The position numbers and the translations under genes are program-made. Shown here piece by piece: positions 19,541 to 27,755 of a DNA stretch of 64,000 nt. The notes below the pieces were generated by a model. That model had not been told where the DNA came from and searched no databases. It saw nothing but the letters and a program-made list of their open reading frames with translations. Origin of the DNA: Dehalococcoidia bacterium (GTDB lineage Bacteria; Chloroflexota; Dehalococcoidia; DSTF01; JALHUB01); contig JASEFU010000001.1 in NCBI GenBank assembly GCA_030018455.1, forward strand, positions 654,195 through 718,194, in the 5' to 3' direction. The first letter of the stretch is position 1. Every line of letters starts with the position of its first letter.

Positions 19541-20473
19541 ATGTCGCGCCAACTGGAGCCGCCATTGGCTGAATGGGTTGAGATAGCGGTGCCCGTCGCG
19601 CCCGGCGACGTGGAAGCCGTCGCCGAGGTCATGCGGCGCTACTCTTCCGGCGGCGTAGCCATCGAAGAGCCGCTGCTCTCGCGCGACGAGCCGCCCGTCA
19701 TCGATCCCGACAGGCCGCGCTTCGTCAAAGCATACCTGCGCCGGGACCATCATCTGCCCTCTCTTCGTCGCGCCCTGCGCCGCGACCTCGCGCGTCTCGA
19801 CCTATCCGGCCCTCTGCCCCGCCTCCGCGGCCGCGTCGTCCGCGAGGAGCACTGGGCGGAGGCCTGGCGCCGCTACTTCGATATCGAGCGCGTGGGCGAG
19901 CGTGTCGTCGTGTGTCCCGCATGGCGGCGCTACCGCGCGCGGTCGGGAGAGGTCGTTATCCGGCTCGATCCCGGCATGGCGTTTGGGACAGGGCAGCACC
20001 CCACGACCCGCATGTGCCTGGTCGCGCTCGAGAGACGCGTGCGCGCGGGCTGCCGCCTGCTCGATCTGGGCGCCGGCTCCGGCATCCTCGCCATCGCCGC
20101 CGCGAAGCTGAGCGCCCGCGAAGTCGTCGCGCTCGACACCGACCCCTTGGCAATCGCTGTCGCCGAGAAGAACGTCGCCCTGAACGGAGTGGGCGGGCAG
20201 GTGACGGTGCGGCCGGGCAGCGTGGGCGAGAAGTGGCCCGCCTCGCCGCCCTTTCGCCCCTTCGATTGTCTCGTCGCCAACATCAACGCCGATACCATCG
20301 TCCGTCTCGCGCCCGCCCTTGTTGCCGCGCTTCGGGAGGGCGGCGTCGGCATCGTCAGCGGTATAATCGACGAGAAAGAGGAGGGGTGCCGCCGCGCGCT
20401 TGAGAGCGCCGGCGCGCGCATCGTCGAGGTGATGGCGGACGGCGATTGGCGGACGCTCGTCTTCGAAAGTTGA
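19541..20473 (+). CDS. prmA: Ribosomal protein L11 methyltransferase
   Basis: A 310-residue SAM-dependent methyltransferase that trimethylates ribosomal protein L11. The N-terminal domain begins 'WVEIAVPVAPGDVEAVAEVM'. The catalytic part has 'LDPGMAFGTGQHPTTRMCL', a family hallmark, motif I 'LLDLGAGSGILAIAAAKL', the acidic 'VVALDTDPLAIAVAEKN' and 'FDCLVANINADTIVRLAP' with the NxN/P-type motif. The frame is open from 19373, but the ATG at 19541 puts the start next to the conserved domain; an ATG at 19523 is also possible. It ends 1 base before rsmE. Confidence 0.93.
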   Translation: MSRQLEPPLAEWVEIAVPVAPGDVEAVAEVMRRYSSGGVAIEEPLLSRDEPPVIDPDRPRFVKAYLRRDHHLPSLRRALRRDLARLDLSGPLPRLRGRVVREEHWAEAWRRYFDIERVGERVVVCPAWRRYRARSGEVVIRLDPGMAFGTGQHPTTRMCLVALERRVRAGCRLLDLGAGSGILAIAAAKLSAREVVALDTDPLAIAVAEKNVALNGVGGQVTVRPGSVGEKWPASPPFRPFDCLVANINADTIVRLAPALVAALREGGVGIVSGIIDEKEEGCRRALESAGARIVEVMADGDWRTLVFES

Positions 20474-20474
20474 G

Positions 20475-21227
20475 ATGCGCAGGTTCTTCGTCCCGCTGGA
20501 GCTGAGCGCCGGACAGACGGTCGATCTGGAGAGCGATCTGACGCATCGCCTGCGTCGCGTGCTCCGTCTGGGCGCGGGGGACGGCGTCATCCTCGTCGAC
20601 GCCGCCGGGCGCGAGTGTGAGGCCGTGCTGGAGAGCGTCGACGGCTCGCGGGCGACGGCGCGGGTCGTTGGGGAGCGTCGCGGCCTTCCGGAGCCGGCGG
20701 TGGAGATCGTCCTCTACCAGTCGCTCATCAAGGGCGACCGCTTTGAGTGGGTGCTGGAGAAGGGCACGGAGCTGGGCGTGGCGAAGTTCGTGCCGCTGCT
20801 GGTGGAACGAGGAGTCGTGCGGCCGCGGACGGAGCGGCTCGGGCGGCGGGAGCGCTGGCAGCGCATCGTGAGGGAGGCGGCGGAGCAGTGCGGACGGAGC
20901 GCGCTGCCGCCGGTCGAGCCGCCGGTAGGGCTTTCGGAGGCGCTGGCGTCGCCCGGAGGGCTGCGGCTGCTGCCGTGGGAAGAGGAGCGGACGCTTGGGC
21001 TGCGTGCCGTCCTGCGAGAGGGGCTGGCGCAGCGGGAAGGCGGGAAGCGGCCGCTGGTCGGCGTCTTCATCGGGCCGGAGGGTGGGTTCACGCGTGCGGA
21101 AGTGGAGGAAGCGCTCGCGCTGGGCGTCCGCGCCGTCTCGCTGGGGCCGCGCATTTTGCGCTCGGAGACGGCGGGCATCGCGACGGTTGCCGCCGTGCTC
21201 TACGAATGCGGCGAACTGGGCGTCTGA
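20475..21227 (+). CDS. rsmE: 16S rRNA (uracil-1498-N3)-methyltransferase RsmE
   Basis: A 250-residue SPOUT methyltransferase that modifies U1498 of 16S rRNA. The N-terminal PUA-like domain starts 'MRRFFVPLELSAGQTVDL' and has 'THRLRRVLRLGAGD'. The SPOUT knot region has 'LYQSLIKGDRFEWVLEKGTELGV' split over the linker, then 'FIGPEGGFTRAEVEEA' and 'SLGPRILRSETAGI', the SAM-binding knot. It is directly coupled to prmA, a pairing common in bacteria. Confidence 0.95.
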   Translation: MRRFFVPLELSAGQTVDLESDLTHRLRRVLRLGAGDGVILVDAAGRECEAVLESVDGSRATARVVGERRGLPEPAVEIVLYQSLIKGDRFEWVLEKGTELGVAKFVPLLVERGVVRPRTERLGRRERWQRIVREAAEQCGRSALPPVEPPVGLSEALASPGGLRLLPWEEERTLGLRAVLREGLAQREGGKRPLVGVFIGPEGGFTRAEVEEALALGVRAVSLGPRILRSETAGIATVAAVLYECGELGV

Positions 21228-21235
21228 CGAAAAGT

Positions 21236-21373
21236 GTAGCGGAGGGCTTTCGCCCTCCACGTCCTGTCTCAGCCAATCGAGACGACTAACGACAACGTAG
21301 CGGAGGGCTTTAGCCCTCCACGTCCTGTCCCTGTGAATCGAGGCGACGTGGAAGGCTGAAGCCTTCCTCTACA
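21236..21373. repeat. Tandem palindromic intergenic repeat
   Basis: Two copies of a 61-base unit start at 21236 and 21297. Each begins GTAGCGGAGGGCTTT(c/a)GCCCTCCACGTCCTG in two parts and contains the palindrome GGAGGGC...GCCCTCC. A third palindrome (GGAAGGCT/AGCCTTCC) with a 'ctac' end closes the block at 21373. The block separates two convergent genes (rsmE and the M23 lipoprotein), where it may act as a bidirectional terminator. Confidence 0.8.
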
Positions 21374-21391
21374 TTCCCCATCCCGTTGTCT

Positions 21392-22453
21392 CTACGGGCC
21401 GATGGTCTGTAGCGTCCACGGGATGGGGTCCATCTCCACGCCGCGCACCACGATCTCCCAGTGCAGGTGCGGCCCCGTCACCATCCCCGTCGACCCGACG
21501 GCGCCGATGAGGTCGCCCTTGTTCACCATCTGCCCCGCCTGCACGTTCATCGCCGAGAGGTGGGAGTAGCAACTGAAGACGCCGACGCCGTGGTCGATGA
21601 TGACGGTGTCACCCCGTATAGGCGACGGCCCCGCGTACGCCACACGGCCGCTGTTCGACGCCGCTACCCAGTCACCCTCGTTGCCTGCCAGGTCGACGCC
21701 GTGGTGATAGCCGGTCACCGGCCCGCCGTTATAGCTGCGCCCGATGCCGTAGGGGCTGACGATCACGGCCTGGACGGGATAGATGAAGGGCCCCGACCAC
21801 AGCTTCTGCGGGGTGAACAGGGCGAAGACGTTCGCCCGTATTGCTTCCTCCTGCTGCGCCAGCTCCGGCGTGAGCAGCGACGAGCTTTCCGGCGGCAGGT
21901 CGATGTTCTCCACCGCGTACTGGATATCGACGACGTTTATCTGCGTTTCCAGCGTCTCGAAGAGGCCGCCGCTGGCGTGGAAGAGTTGCACCGTTACCGG
22001 GTAGACGCCCGGCTCCTGGAAGGCGCCCGTCGCCAGCACGCCCCAGAAGTACCCGCCGTCGGCGACCAGCGGGTAGAGGCGCCCGGCGAACGTCGCCGAA
22101 GCGCTCGCGGCGCCGCGGCCCCACAGTCTTATCGTCGCGCACTCCCCCTGTCCGATGTCCGGCGGCAGCAGCTCGATGACCGGCACGCCGGCGGGATCCA
22201 GGGCGGGCGTAGGCTGGGTGGCGGGTGTGTCGACAGGGGGGACAGGCGATGGCTCAGGGCTGGGGATCGGTGTCGCTTCCGGCGTGGGCTCGAGGGTGGC
22301 GGTCGCCAGGGGCGCGGGCGTACGCGACGGCGCCTTCGTGGCGGTGGCGGCCCGCAGCGCTTCCTCGCCCTCCGACGCGCCGGAGCAAGCGAGAAAGAAA
22401 AGCGCCGCTCCGACCGCCGCCGCGCAGACCGCTCCTCGCGCCGAGATCCTCAT
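21392..22453 (-). CDS. M23 family peptidase lipoprotein
   Basis: A 353-residue exported lipoprotein. The signal peptide ends in a lipobox 'FLACSG' (Cys at about residue 22). A long Pro/Thr/Glu-rich linker (about 35-90) is followed by an Ig-like domain and a C-terminal M23/LytM peptidase domain with 'GYHHGVDLAGNEGD', 'HLSAMNVQAGQMVNKGDLIG' and 'TGPHLHWEIVVRG', which carry the zinc ligands and the HxH motif. It should act on peptidoglycan outside the membrane. The frame stays open far upstream, but the ATG at 22453 begins the signal peptide. It is the second M23 protein of the window (see 9255). Confidence 0.88.
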   Translation of the reverse strand: MRISARGAVCAAAVGAALFFLACSGASEGEEALRAATATKAPSRTPAPLATATLEPTPEATPIPSPEPSPVPPVDTPATQPTPALDPAGVPVIELLPPDIGQGECATIRLWGRGAASASATFAGRLYPLVADGGYFWGVLATGAFQEPGVYPVTVQLFHASGGLFETLETQINVVDIQYAVENIDLPPESSSLLTPELAQQEEAIRANVFALFTPQKLWSGPFIYPVQAVIVSPYGIGRSYNGGPVTGYHHGVDLAGNEGDWVAASNSGRVAYAGPSPIRGDTVIIDHGVGVFSCYSHLSAMNVQAGQMVNKGDLIGAVGSTGMVTGPHLHWEIVVRGVEMDPIPWTLQTIGP

Positions 22454-22533
22454 GCCGCCTCTTCCCCGCCTAACATCCGCAAGCTTTCCCAATTCTAGCC
22501 GTTCCCTCGAAGACGCGCAAAACCCGGCCCTTC

Positions 22534-23619
22534 TTACTCCCGGTCGGGGCGTGGAAGCCGCTGCTCGACGGGCAGCATCGGTGGGAAGGGGGCGTGCGGC
22601 TCCGTCTGGTACCAGTAGGCGGTGCTCGAGTAGTCGTTGCTCAGGTTGTTGGCGTGCCCGTGCTCGATGCTGACCCGGATCTCCCGCTCGAACATGATCG
22701 GGTCTTCGATGTGGAAGCGGTACATCGAGTTCTTCCCTTTCCACGGCCACTCCGGCGTGCCGCTGTAGACGGTGACGCCGTAGTAAGGGGTGCAGTACTC
22801 CTGCCGGGGCGAGAAGGCGGTGTTGAAGTAGTCCTCGGTGCCCGTGCCGTGCAGGGTCGGCGGCCAGACGTCGCCGTCGATGAAGACCATGTCGTCGCCC
22901 TCGCCGAACCAGTCGTTCTTCTCCCGCTGGAAGCAGTCGACGTTCAGGTTGCAGCCGACGTAGTGTCCTCTGCCCTTCGCTTCGAGAATGACGTAGTTCG
23001 CCTTTCCGTCGAGGTTGGGCGTCGACCACACCGTCCGTCGCAGCTCGCTGACGACGCCCGCTTCCAGGTCGTCATCGAAGCGGCCTTCGCCCCAGCCCTT
23101 AGTCGGGTTCTCGCGCCGCCACTGGGCGTGGAAGCGCCCCAGGCCGTTGTCCGGCGTGTCGTGCTCCTCGTAGTCCACGTAGTAGTAGAAGATCATCCCT
23201 GCCTCCGCTTCGTTCACCACCTCAATCCTGGCGGCGCGGGCGTAAGGCATGGGGAAGAAACAGTTAAAGCCGCGGCCGTCCTGCGGCCCCATCGACAGCG
23301 GGAGCGACCACAAGTTCTTGACGATGCCGTGGCCGATGCCGAAGAAATCGCCGATGGGAGCTTCGACGCAGGGCGACGCCGAGCCGTCCCAGTACATGCG
23401 GAGGAGCGTCGTGCGCGGGTAGAAGGGGTTGTTGCGTGTCGCCATCGTGCACCAGATGTGGCGGATTATCCCCGCGCCCTCGATGTCGCACAGCGTCGCC
23501 GTCTCGCCGCCGCGAATGATCACGAAATCGGCGTTACCGCCGCTCCTGTCCCAGCTCGACGCCCGCCGTCGCCTTCCCGGCCGCAGGCGCGCGATATCCG
23601 CCAGAGATGACCCGATCAT
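22534..23619 (-). CDS. DUF2961 / GH172-family protein
   Basis: A 361-residue protein of the DUF2961 family, part of which is now classed as glycoside hydrolase family 172 (fructofuranosidase/arabinofuranosidase-like enzymes). Recognisable segments are 'GGNADFVIIRGGETATLCDI', 'GIIRHIWCTM', 'LRMYWDGSASPCVEAPIGDF', 'GFNCFFPMPY' and 'GTGTEDYFNTAFS', the last containing the acidic pair typical of the family. There is no signal peptide, so it is probably cytoplasmic. The ATG at 23619 has AAGGAGT 7 bases upstream. It follows the GGDEF/HD-GYP gene by 76 bases on the same strand. The substrate is unknown. Confidence 0.85.
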   Translation of the reverse strand: MIGSSLADIARLRPGRRRRASSWDRSGGNADFVIIRGGETATLCDIEGAGIIRHIWCTMATRNNPFYPRTTLLRMYWDGSASPCVEAPIGDFFGIGHGIVKNLWSLPLSMGPQDGRGFNCFFPMPYARAARIEVVNEAEAGMIFYYYVDYEEHDTPDNGLGRFHAQWRRENPTKGWGEGRFDDDLEAGVVSELRRTVWSTPNLDGKANYVILEAKGRGHYVGCNLNVDCFQREKNDWFGEGDDMVFIDGDVWPPTLHGTGTEDYFNTAFSPRQEYCTPYYGVTVYSGTPEWPWKGKNSMYRFHIEDPIMFEREIRVSIEHGHANNLSNDYSSTAYWYQTEPHAPFPPMLPVEQRLPRPDRE

Positions 23620-23695
23620 CGTTCGCACTCCTTGAACGTGGAAGTCTCGACGGGAGTCTAGCAGATAGCGATCAGTGGGGCGAAGGGACAGACGG

Positions 23696-25801
23696 TCAGG
23701 CGGCAGCCTTCTCGGCCAGGCGCGCTTCCATGAGGTTGACGAAGGTGTCGACAAGCGCCGGATCAAACTGGGTGCCGGCGTTGGCGCGCAGCTCGGCGAC
23801 GGCGTGCGCATGGCTCTGCGCTTTGCGGAAGGGGCGGTCGGACGTCATCGCGGAATAGGCGTCGACGACCGCCATTATGCGGCCCAGCAAGGGGATCTCT
23901 TCGCCCTTGAGGCCGCGCGGGTAGCCCGTGCCGTCCCAGCGTTCGTGGTGGTTGATGACGGCGTCCGACACGTCGCCGGCATGCGGCACCCCTTTGATGA
24001 TGAGGTCGCTCAGTACCACGTGGCGGCGCACGATCTCCCGTTCGTCCGGCGTGAGAGGCCCGGGCTTCTTGAGGATGTGGTCGGGGATGCCTATCTTGCC
24101 GATGTCGTGGAGAAGGCCGGCGATGCGCAGAGCGCTTTGCGTGTCCTCTGACAGTCCCAGCGCCTTGCCGAGCATCATCGCGTACTCCGCGTTCTCCTCG
24201 CTGTGCGACTTCGTGTAGCGGTCCTTCTTATCGACCGCCTGCACGAGGCCGTCGAGCACGCCGAGGGTCGTGTTCTGGTAGGCGTAGAGCTCGCCGGGGT
24301 TGCGGTTGGCGAGAGTTATGGCGTCGCCGCCCGCGCGCTTGGACTCGAACAGGGAAGCGTCGACGTAGGCGAGAAGCTCCTCTTTGTTCGCGCTGTCCTG
24401 GGGGAAGACGGCTATTCCCATGCTGACGCGGAGGGGGAGGCGCTGGCCGCCGTCGAAATAAATGCCCTGGTCTATCAACCGCCGGCGTATGCGCTTCGCC
24501 ACCAGCATCGCTTTTCGCCGGTTGCTGCCGGGGGCGATGATCATGAACTTGTCGCCGCCGTGCCTTCCGACGATCATCTCGCCTCTCACCAGCGAGATGA
24601 GGATGTCCGCTACCAGCTTCAGCACTTTATCGCCGGCCGCATGCCCATAAGTGGAGTTGAACAGCTTGAAGTCATCGATGTCTATGAGAATGACCGCGAG
24701 CGGCTCGTTGCGCTTCCTGGCCCGCTCCATCTCCCTGGACAGCCTCTCCTGAAGATAGCGATGGTTGCAGAGGCCGGTCGGGGCATCGGTATTCGCCAGA
24801 TTGGAGAGTTCCTGATAGCTCTGGTAGAGGGCGAGGCTCATCTGGTTGAAGCTTCGCTTCAGCGCCCGGATCTCCTCGACCCCCTTCACCGGGATGGTCT
24901 GTCCGTACGCTCCCTTGCTTATTCTCTGCGCATGCAGGACGAGTCCGTGTATGGGCCTGGTGACGCTCCTGGCCGCGAAAATGACAACCAACGAGAACAG
25001 GAAACCTCCCAGCCACACGAGCCCGATGACCGTCATCGCCGTAGTGCGGATGCGGGTCGTGATGTCGTCGGTAGGTATGGAAACGGTAAGGGAAGCTGCG
25101 CCGGGCGGGCCGATAGGCAGATCGGTGGTCAGAATGCCGTAAGAGCCGTTTATGACGGCTTCCCCGGCGGGCGGGGGAGCCCCGGCGTCCGGCGCCGTCG
25201 CAGCCGTCGAGCCGACGGAAACTTCGCCTGCCGTCAGCGTCAATTCGGCGCCCAGGACGCCGGCGATGGTGTCGAGCATGTCCCGGTCGAGTTGCTTGCC
25301 TGCCAGCACGAGGGAGGTTGGGGGAGAGTTTTCCCGTTCGACAGGCGCGAGGCCGATAAGCCAGAGTGAGCCGTCGAACGCCGTGATAGTGGAGAAGACC
25401 GGGGTTCTCTGCGCCCTCTTAAGTTCGGCCGCCGTTACGAGCGGGAGAGGCCCCACCCCCGCGACCGACATCCCGTCGCGCGTAATCAGTTGAAGGGCGT
25501 CGACGTTGCCGACGGTCATGGCGGGAATGAAGTAGCCGTCGACGGGGGAGGTATCGCCGCCGGCGCCCGCCGCCTGGACCTCCGACGTGTTCGCGAGCGA
25601 GCTCGCGAGGCCCATTAGATCGCGCTGTTGCTGCGTCAGCAGCAGCTCAATGGCCGCGCTCCTTCTCTTGAGCTGATCGCGGACCATCTCATGCGCGTTG
25701 TGACTCGATAGTCGCAACCCGACGAACGTGCTGGCGATGGTCAGCAGCACGAAGACGGCGGCCAGCGGCAACAGGAGCTGCTTATCCAGTGTCCATTTCA
25801 T
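23696..25801 (-). CDS. Membrane sensor with degenerate GGDEF and HD-GYP domains
   Basis: A 701-residue protein. TM1 is at about 10-29, an extracellular sensor at 30-250, TM2 at 256-277, HAMP at about 280-330, GGDEF at 335-495 and HD-GYP at 510-695. The diguanylate cyclase signature reads GGDKF (415-419) instead of GG(D/E)EF, and the metal/GTP motif has 'FNSTYGH' in place of 'xNDxYGH', so cyclase activity is doubtful. The HD-GYP domain keeps His565-Asp566 in 'LLHDIGKIGIPD' and the GYP loop at 626-628 in 'RWDGTGYPRG', so c-di-GMP hydrolysis is likely. The GGDEF part may sense GTP. It may be co-transcribed with the GH172 gene. Confidence 0.93.
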   Translation of the reverse strand: MKWTLDKQLLLPLAAVFVLLTIASTFVGLRLSSHNAHEMVRDQLKRRSAAIELLLTQQQRDLMGLASSLANTSEVQAAGAGGDTSPVDGYFIPAMTVGNVDALQLITRDGMSVAGVGPLPLVTAAELKRAQRTPVFSTITAFDGSLWLIGLAPVERENSPPTSLVLAGKQLDRDMLDTIAGVLGAELTLTAGEVSVGSTAATAPDAGAPPPAGEAVINGSYGILTTDLPIGPPGAASLTVSIPTDDITTRIRTTAMTVIGLVWLGGFLFSLVVIFAARSVTRPIHGLVLHAQRISKGAYGQTIPVKGVEEIRALKRSFNQMSLALYQSYQELSNLANTDAPTGLCNHRYLQERLSREMERARKRNEPLAVILIDIDDFKLFNSTYGHAAGDKVLKLVADILISLVRGEMIVGRHGGDKFMIIAPGSNRRKAMLVAKRIRRRLIDQGIYFDGGQRLPLRVSMGIAVFPQDSANKEELLAYVDASLFESKRAGGDAITLANRNPGELYAYQNTTLGVLDGLVQAVDKKDRYTKSHSEENAEYAMMLGKALGLSEDTQSALRIAGLLHDIGKIGIPDHILKKPGPLTPDEREIVRRHVVLSDLIIKGVPHAGDVSDAVINHHERWDGTGYPRGLKGEEIPLLGRIMAVVDAYSAMTSDRPFRKAQSHAHAVAELRANAGTQFDPALVDTFVNLMEARLAEKAAA

Positions 25802-25970
25802 TTGTAAAGCTCAAGTGGTCACCTGAGCATAATCGGATACAGATTGCGTCTTCTGCACACGGCGCTTACCGTAATCGCTTCAGGCCGTGGCGTTTTCGGC
25901 GCTCTTTGTCCTTTCGTCGCTATCTGCTATCGTAGAGCCGCCTCGTGGCAACGGGGCCGAAAGAGGGGAA

Positions 25971-26858
25971 ATGAGCGCTCTGACTGTTATCGATGCTCAC
26001 GTCCATACTTATCCGTCGCCGCAAATAGGGCTGCAGGCCACGGGCGGGATGAATTTCAGCGGCTGCGCAGGCACGGTGCAGGAACTCCTGGCCCTTATGG
26101 CGGTGGGCGGCATCGATAAGGCGGTGATGGTCAACATGACGCCTGTGGCGGACATGAGAGAGGCCGCCCTCGCCTCCGGGAAGGGACCGTACGAGGAGGT
26201 GGCGCGCCAGATGGTCGAGAGGATGAAGCGGCGCAACGCCTGGACGTGTCAGGTGGGCCGCGATCATCCCAGCCTCGTGCCGTTTATCAGCCTCGACCCA
26301 TCGATGGGGCCGGACGAGGCCGCTGCGGAAGTGCGCACGCGGGCGAGCGAAGGGGCGCGGGGTATCAAACTTCATCCCTCTGCGCAGCGCTTCAATCCCG
26401 ACGACCGCAACCTGTGGCCTGCCTACGAGGAGGCGCAGTCGCTGGGGCTGCCGGTGATCTCGCACGGCGGCCTGTTCCTCGGCGACCCCGAGACGTCGGA
26501 CCACTCGCGGCCGCGGGCGTTCGAGCGGGTGCTGGCGGCGTTTCCGCGCCTCACGCTCGTCGTCGCCCACCTCGGCCAGGGCTACGTCGAAGAGTCGATC
26601 GCGATGGCGGAAAAGCACGCGAACCTCTTTTTCGACTGCTCCGCAGCCGTCAACGGCACGGTGGAGCCGCAATCGATGTCGGACGAGGAGGCGGCGGACG
26701 TAATCAGGCGGATCGGTGTTGACCGTGTGCTCTTTGGCTCGGACTGGCCGTGGTTCCACCCGCTTCGGGATGCGGAGCGCATCGAGTCGCTGCCGCTTTC
26801 CGATGCGGAAAAGAGCCTGGTCCTGGGAGGGAACGCCCGCCGCGTTCTCGGCCTGTAG
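25971..26858 (+). CDS. Amidohydrolase family protein
   Basis: A 295-residue TIM-barrel metallo-hydrolase of the amidohydrolase-2 (ACMSD-like) type. Metal ligands are visible in 'DAHVHTYP' (HxH after strand 1), 'PVISHGGLFLG' and 'FGSDWPWFHP' near the C-terminus. Members hydrolyse or decarboxylate small organic acids; the substrate is unknown. The ATG at 25971 follows GAGGGG and begins the domain at once, although the frame is open from 25887. It is the first gene of a tight operon with the selenoprotein candidate 15 bases downstream. Confidence 0.88.
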   Translation: MSALTVIDAHVHTYPSPQIGLQATGGMNFSGCAGTVQELLALMAVGGIDKAVMVNMTPVADMREAALASGKGPYEEVARQMVERMKRRNAWTCQVGRDHPSLVPFISLDPSMGPDEAAAEVRTRASEGARGIKLHPSAQRFNPDDRNLWPAYEEAQSLGLPVISHGGLFLGDPETSDHSRPRAFERVLAAFPRLTLVVAHLGQGYVEESIAMAEKHANLFFDCSAAVNGTVEPQSMSDEEAADVIRRIGVDRVLFGSDWPWFHPLRDAERIESLPLSDAEKSLVLGGNARRVLGL

Positions 26859-26873
26859 CTGGAACGGCAAGGC

Positions 26874-27755
26874 ATGGTCGATAGCTTCAAGTGGCTGCCG
26901 CCGTCGATGGCCGCGTACTACCGGGCGCGGCCGATCGAGAAGCAAGAGGTGCCCTGGGCCCCTCTGAAGAAGCCCTTGAATCAGTGCCGCTTCTCAGTCG
27001 TCACTACTGGAGGCGTGTACGTGAAGGGAAAGCAACCGCCGTTCGATGTCGAAAGGGAGCGGCGGGAGCCCTTCTGGGGGGACCCGACGTATCGGGTCAT
27101 CCCCAGGGACGTGCGGCAGGAGGAGATCGGCGTCGCGCATCTTCACATAAACACCAGCGACATCGAGGAGGACGTGAACATCGTCCTCCCCATCCACCGT
27201 TTCCTGGAGCTGGAAGAGGCGGGGGAAATCGGCTCGCTGGCGCCCAGCAGCTACTCGCTGATGGGGTTCCAGTGGAACCAGGACGAGTGGCGCGACCGCT
27301 ACGGCCCCGAGATCGCGGCCCGCATGAAAGAGGAGGCGGTGGACGCGGCGCTCATCACGCCCGTCTGACCGGACTGCTGCCGGAACGCGCCCGTGCTGGC
27401 GCGCGCAATCGAGGCGGCAGGGATCAGCACGGTCCTCTTGACGATGATGCCCTTTCTCGCCGAAGCTTCCGGAACTCCGCGCATCGTCGGGATCGAGTTC
27501 CCGTTCGGACATACCGTGGGTCACGCGCATGACCGCGACGAGCAGCTTGCCGTAATTCGCGGCGCTTTGCAGGCGCTCGAGGAAGCGCAGCAACCGAACA
27601 ACGTCGTTGAGCTGCCGTTCGAGTGGCCGGACTTCGAACACTGGAAGAGGGCGTGGCATCCGCCGGAGCCCGCGCCGGTGATAGCGTTCCTGCGGGAGCA
27701 GGCGAGGCGCCAGGCGGAAGCGCGGCGCGCAGGCAAAGACAACTCGAATCAATGA
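26874..27755 (+). CDS. GrdB-like reductase family protein, predicted selenoprotein (in-frame TGA at 27366)
   Basis: Two open frames in the same phase are separated only by TGA (27366-27368). Read through as selenocysteine they give one 293-residue protein similar to the selenoprotein B subunit of glycine/sarcosine/betaine and D-proline reductases. The TGA is residue 165 in 'ALITPV-U-PDCCRN', a UxxC redox motif at the place where GrdB has U-G-T-C. The C-terminal half 'RIVGIEFPFGHTVGHAHD' also fits the family. A SECIS-like hairpin follows 17 bases after the TGA. The frame that ends at 27755 overlaps the next start codon (ATGA), as expected for an intact operon. The protein is too short for the classical glycine reductase subunit, so it is a homologue of unknown substrate. 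The alternative is a nonsense-mutated gene; no Sec machinery lies in the window. Confidence 0.8.
27366..27403 (+). promoter_or_regulatory. Predicted bacterial SECIS element
   Basis: TGA (27366-27368), then a hairpin with a perfect 6-bp stem CGCGCC (27386-27391)/GGCGCG (27398-27403) and a 6-base loop CGTGCT. The loop starts 23 bases after the TGA, and its second base is G. Both fit the loose bSECIS rules (short distance, G among the first two loop bases), which would recruit SelB. Confidence 0.65.

Noticed and set aside
21236-21373. CRISPR array
   Set aside because: Only two units of 61 bases with palindromic cores and no unique spacers of constant length; no cas genes.
22454-23029. N-terminal extension of the M23 lipoprotein (545-codon frame)
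   Set aside because: The extra part lies antisense-phase over the GH172 gene, is Arg-rich and without domain features, and the lipoprotein signal peptide starts at 22453.
27366-27368. In-frame TGA as evidence of a broken gene
   Set aside because: Considered seriously, but the downstream half is intact and family-like, the frame ends in an ATGA overlap with the next gene, the TGA sits at the GrdB Sec position in a UxxC motif, and a SECIS-like hairpin follows. A pseudogene would not be expected to keep all of these.
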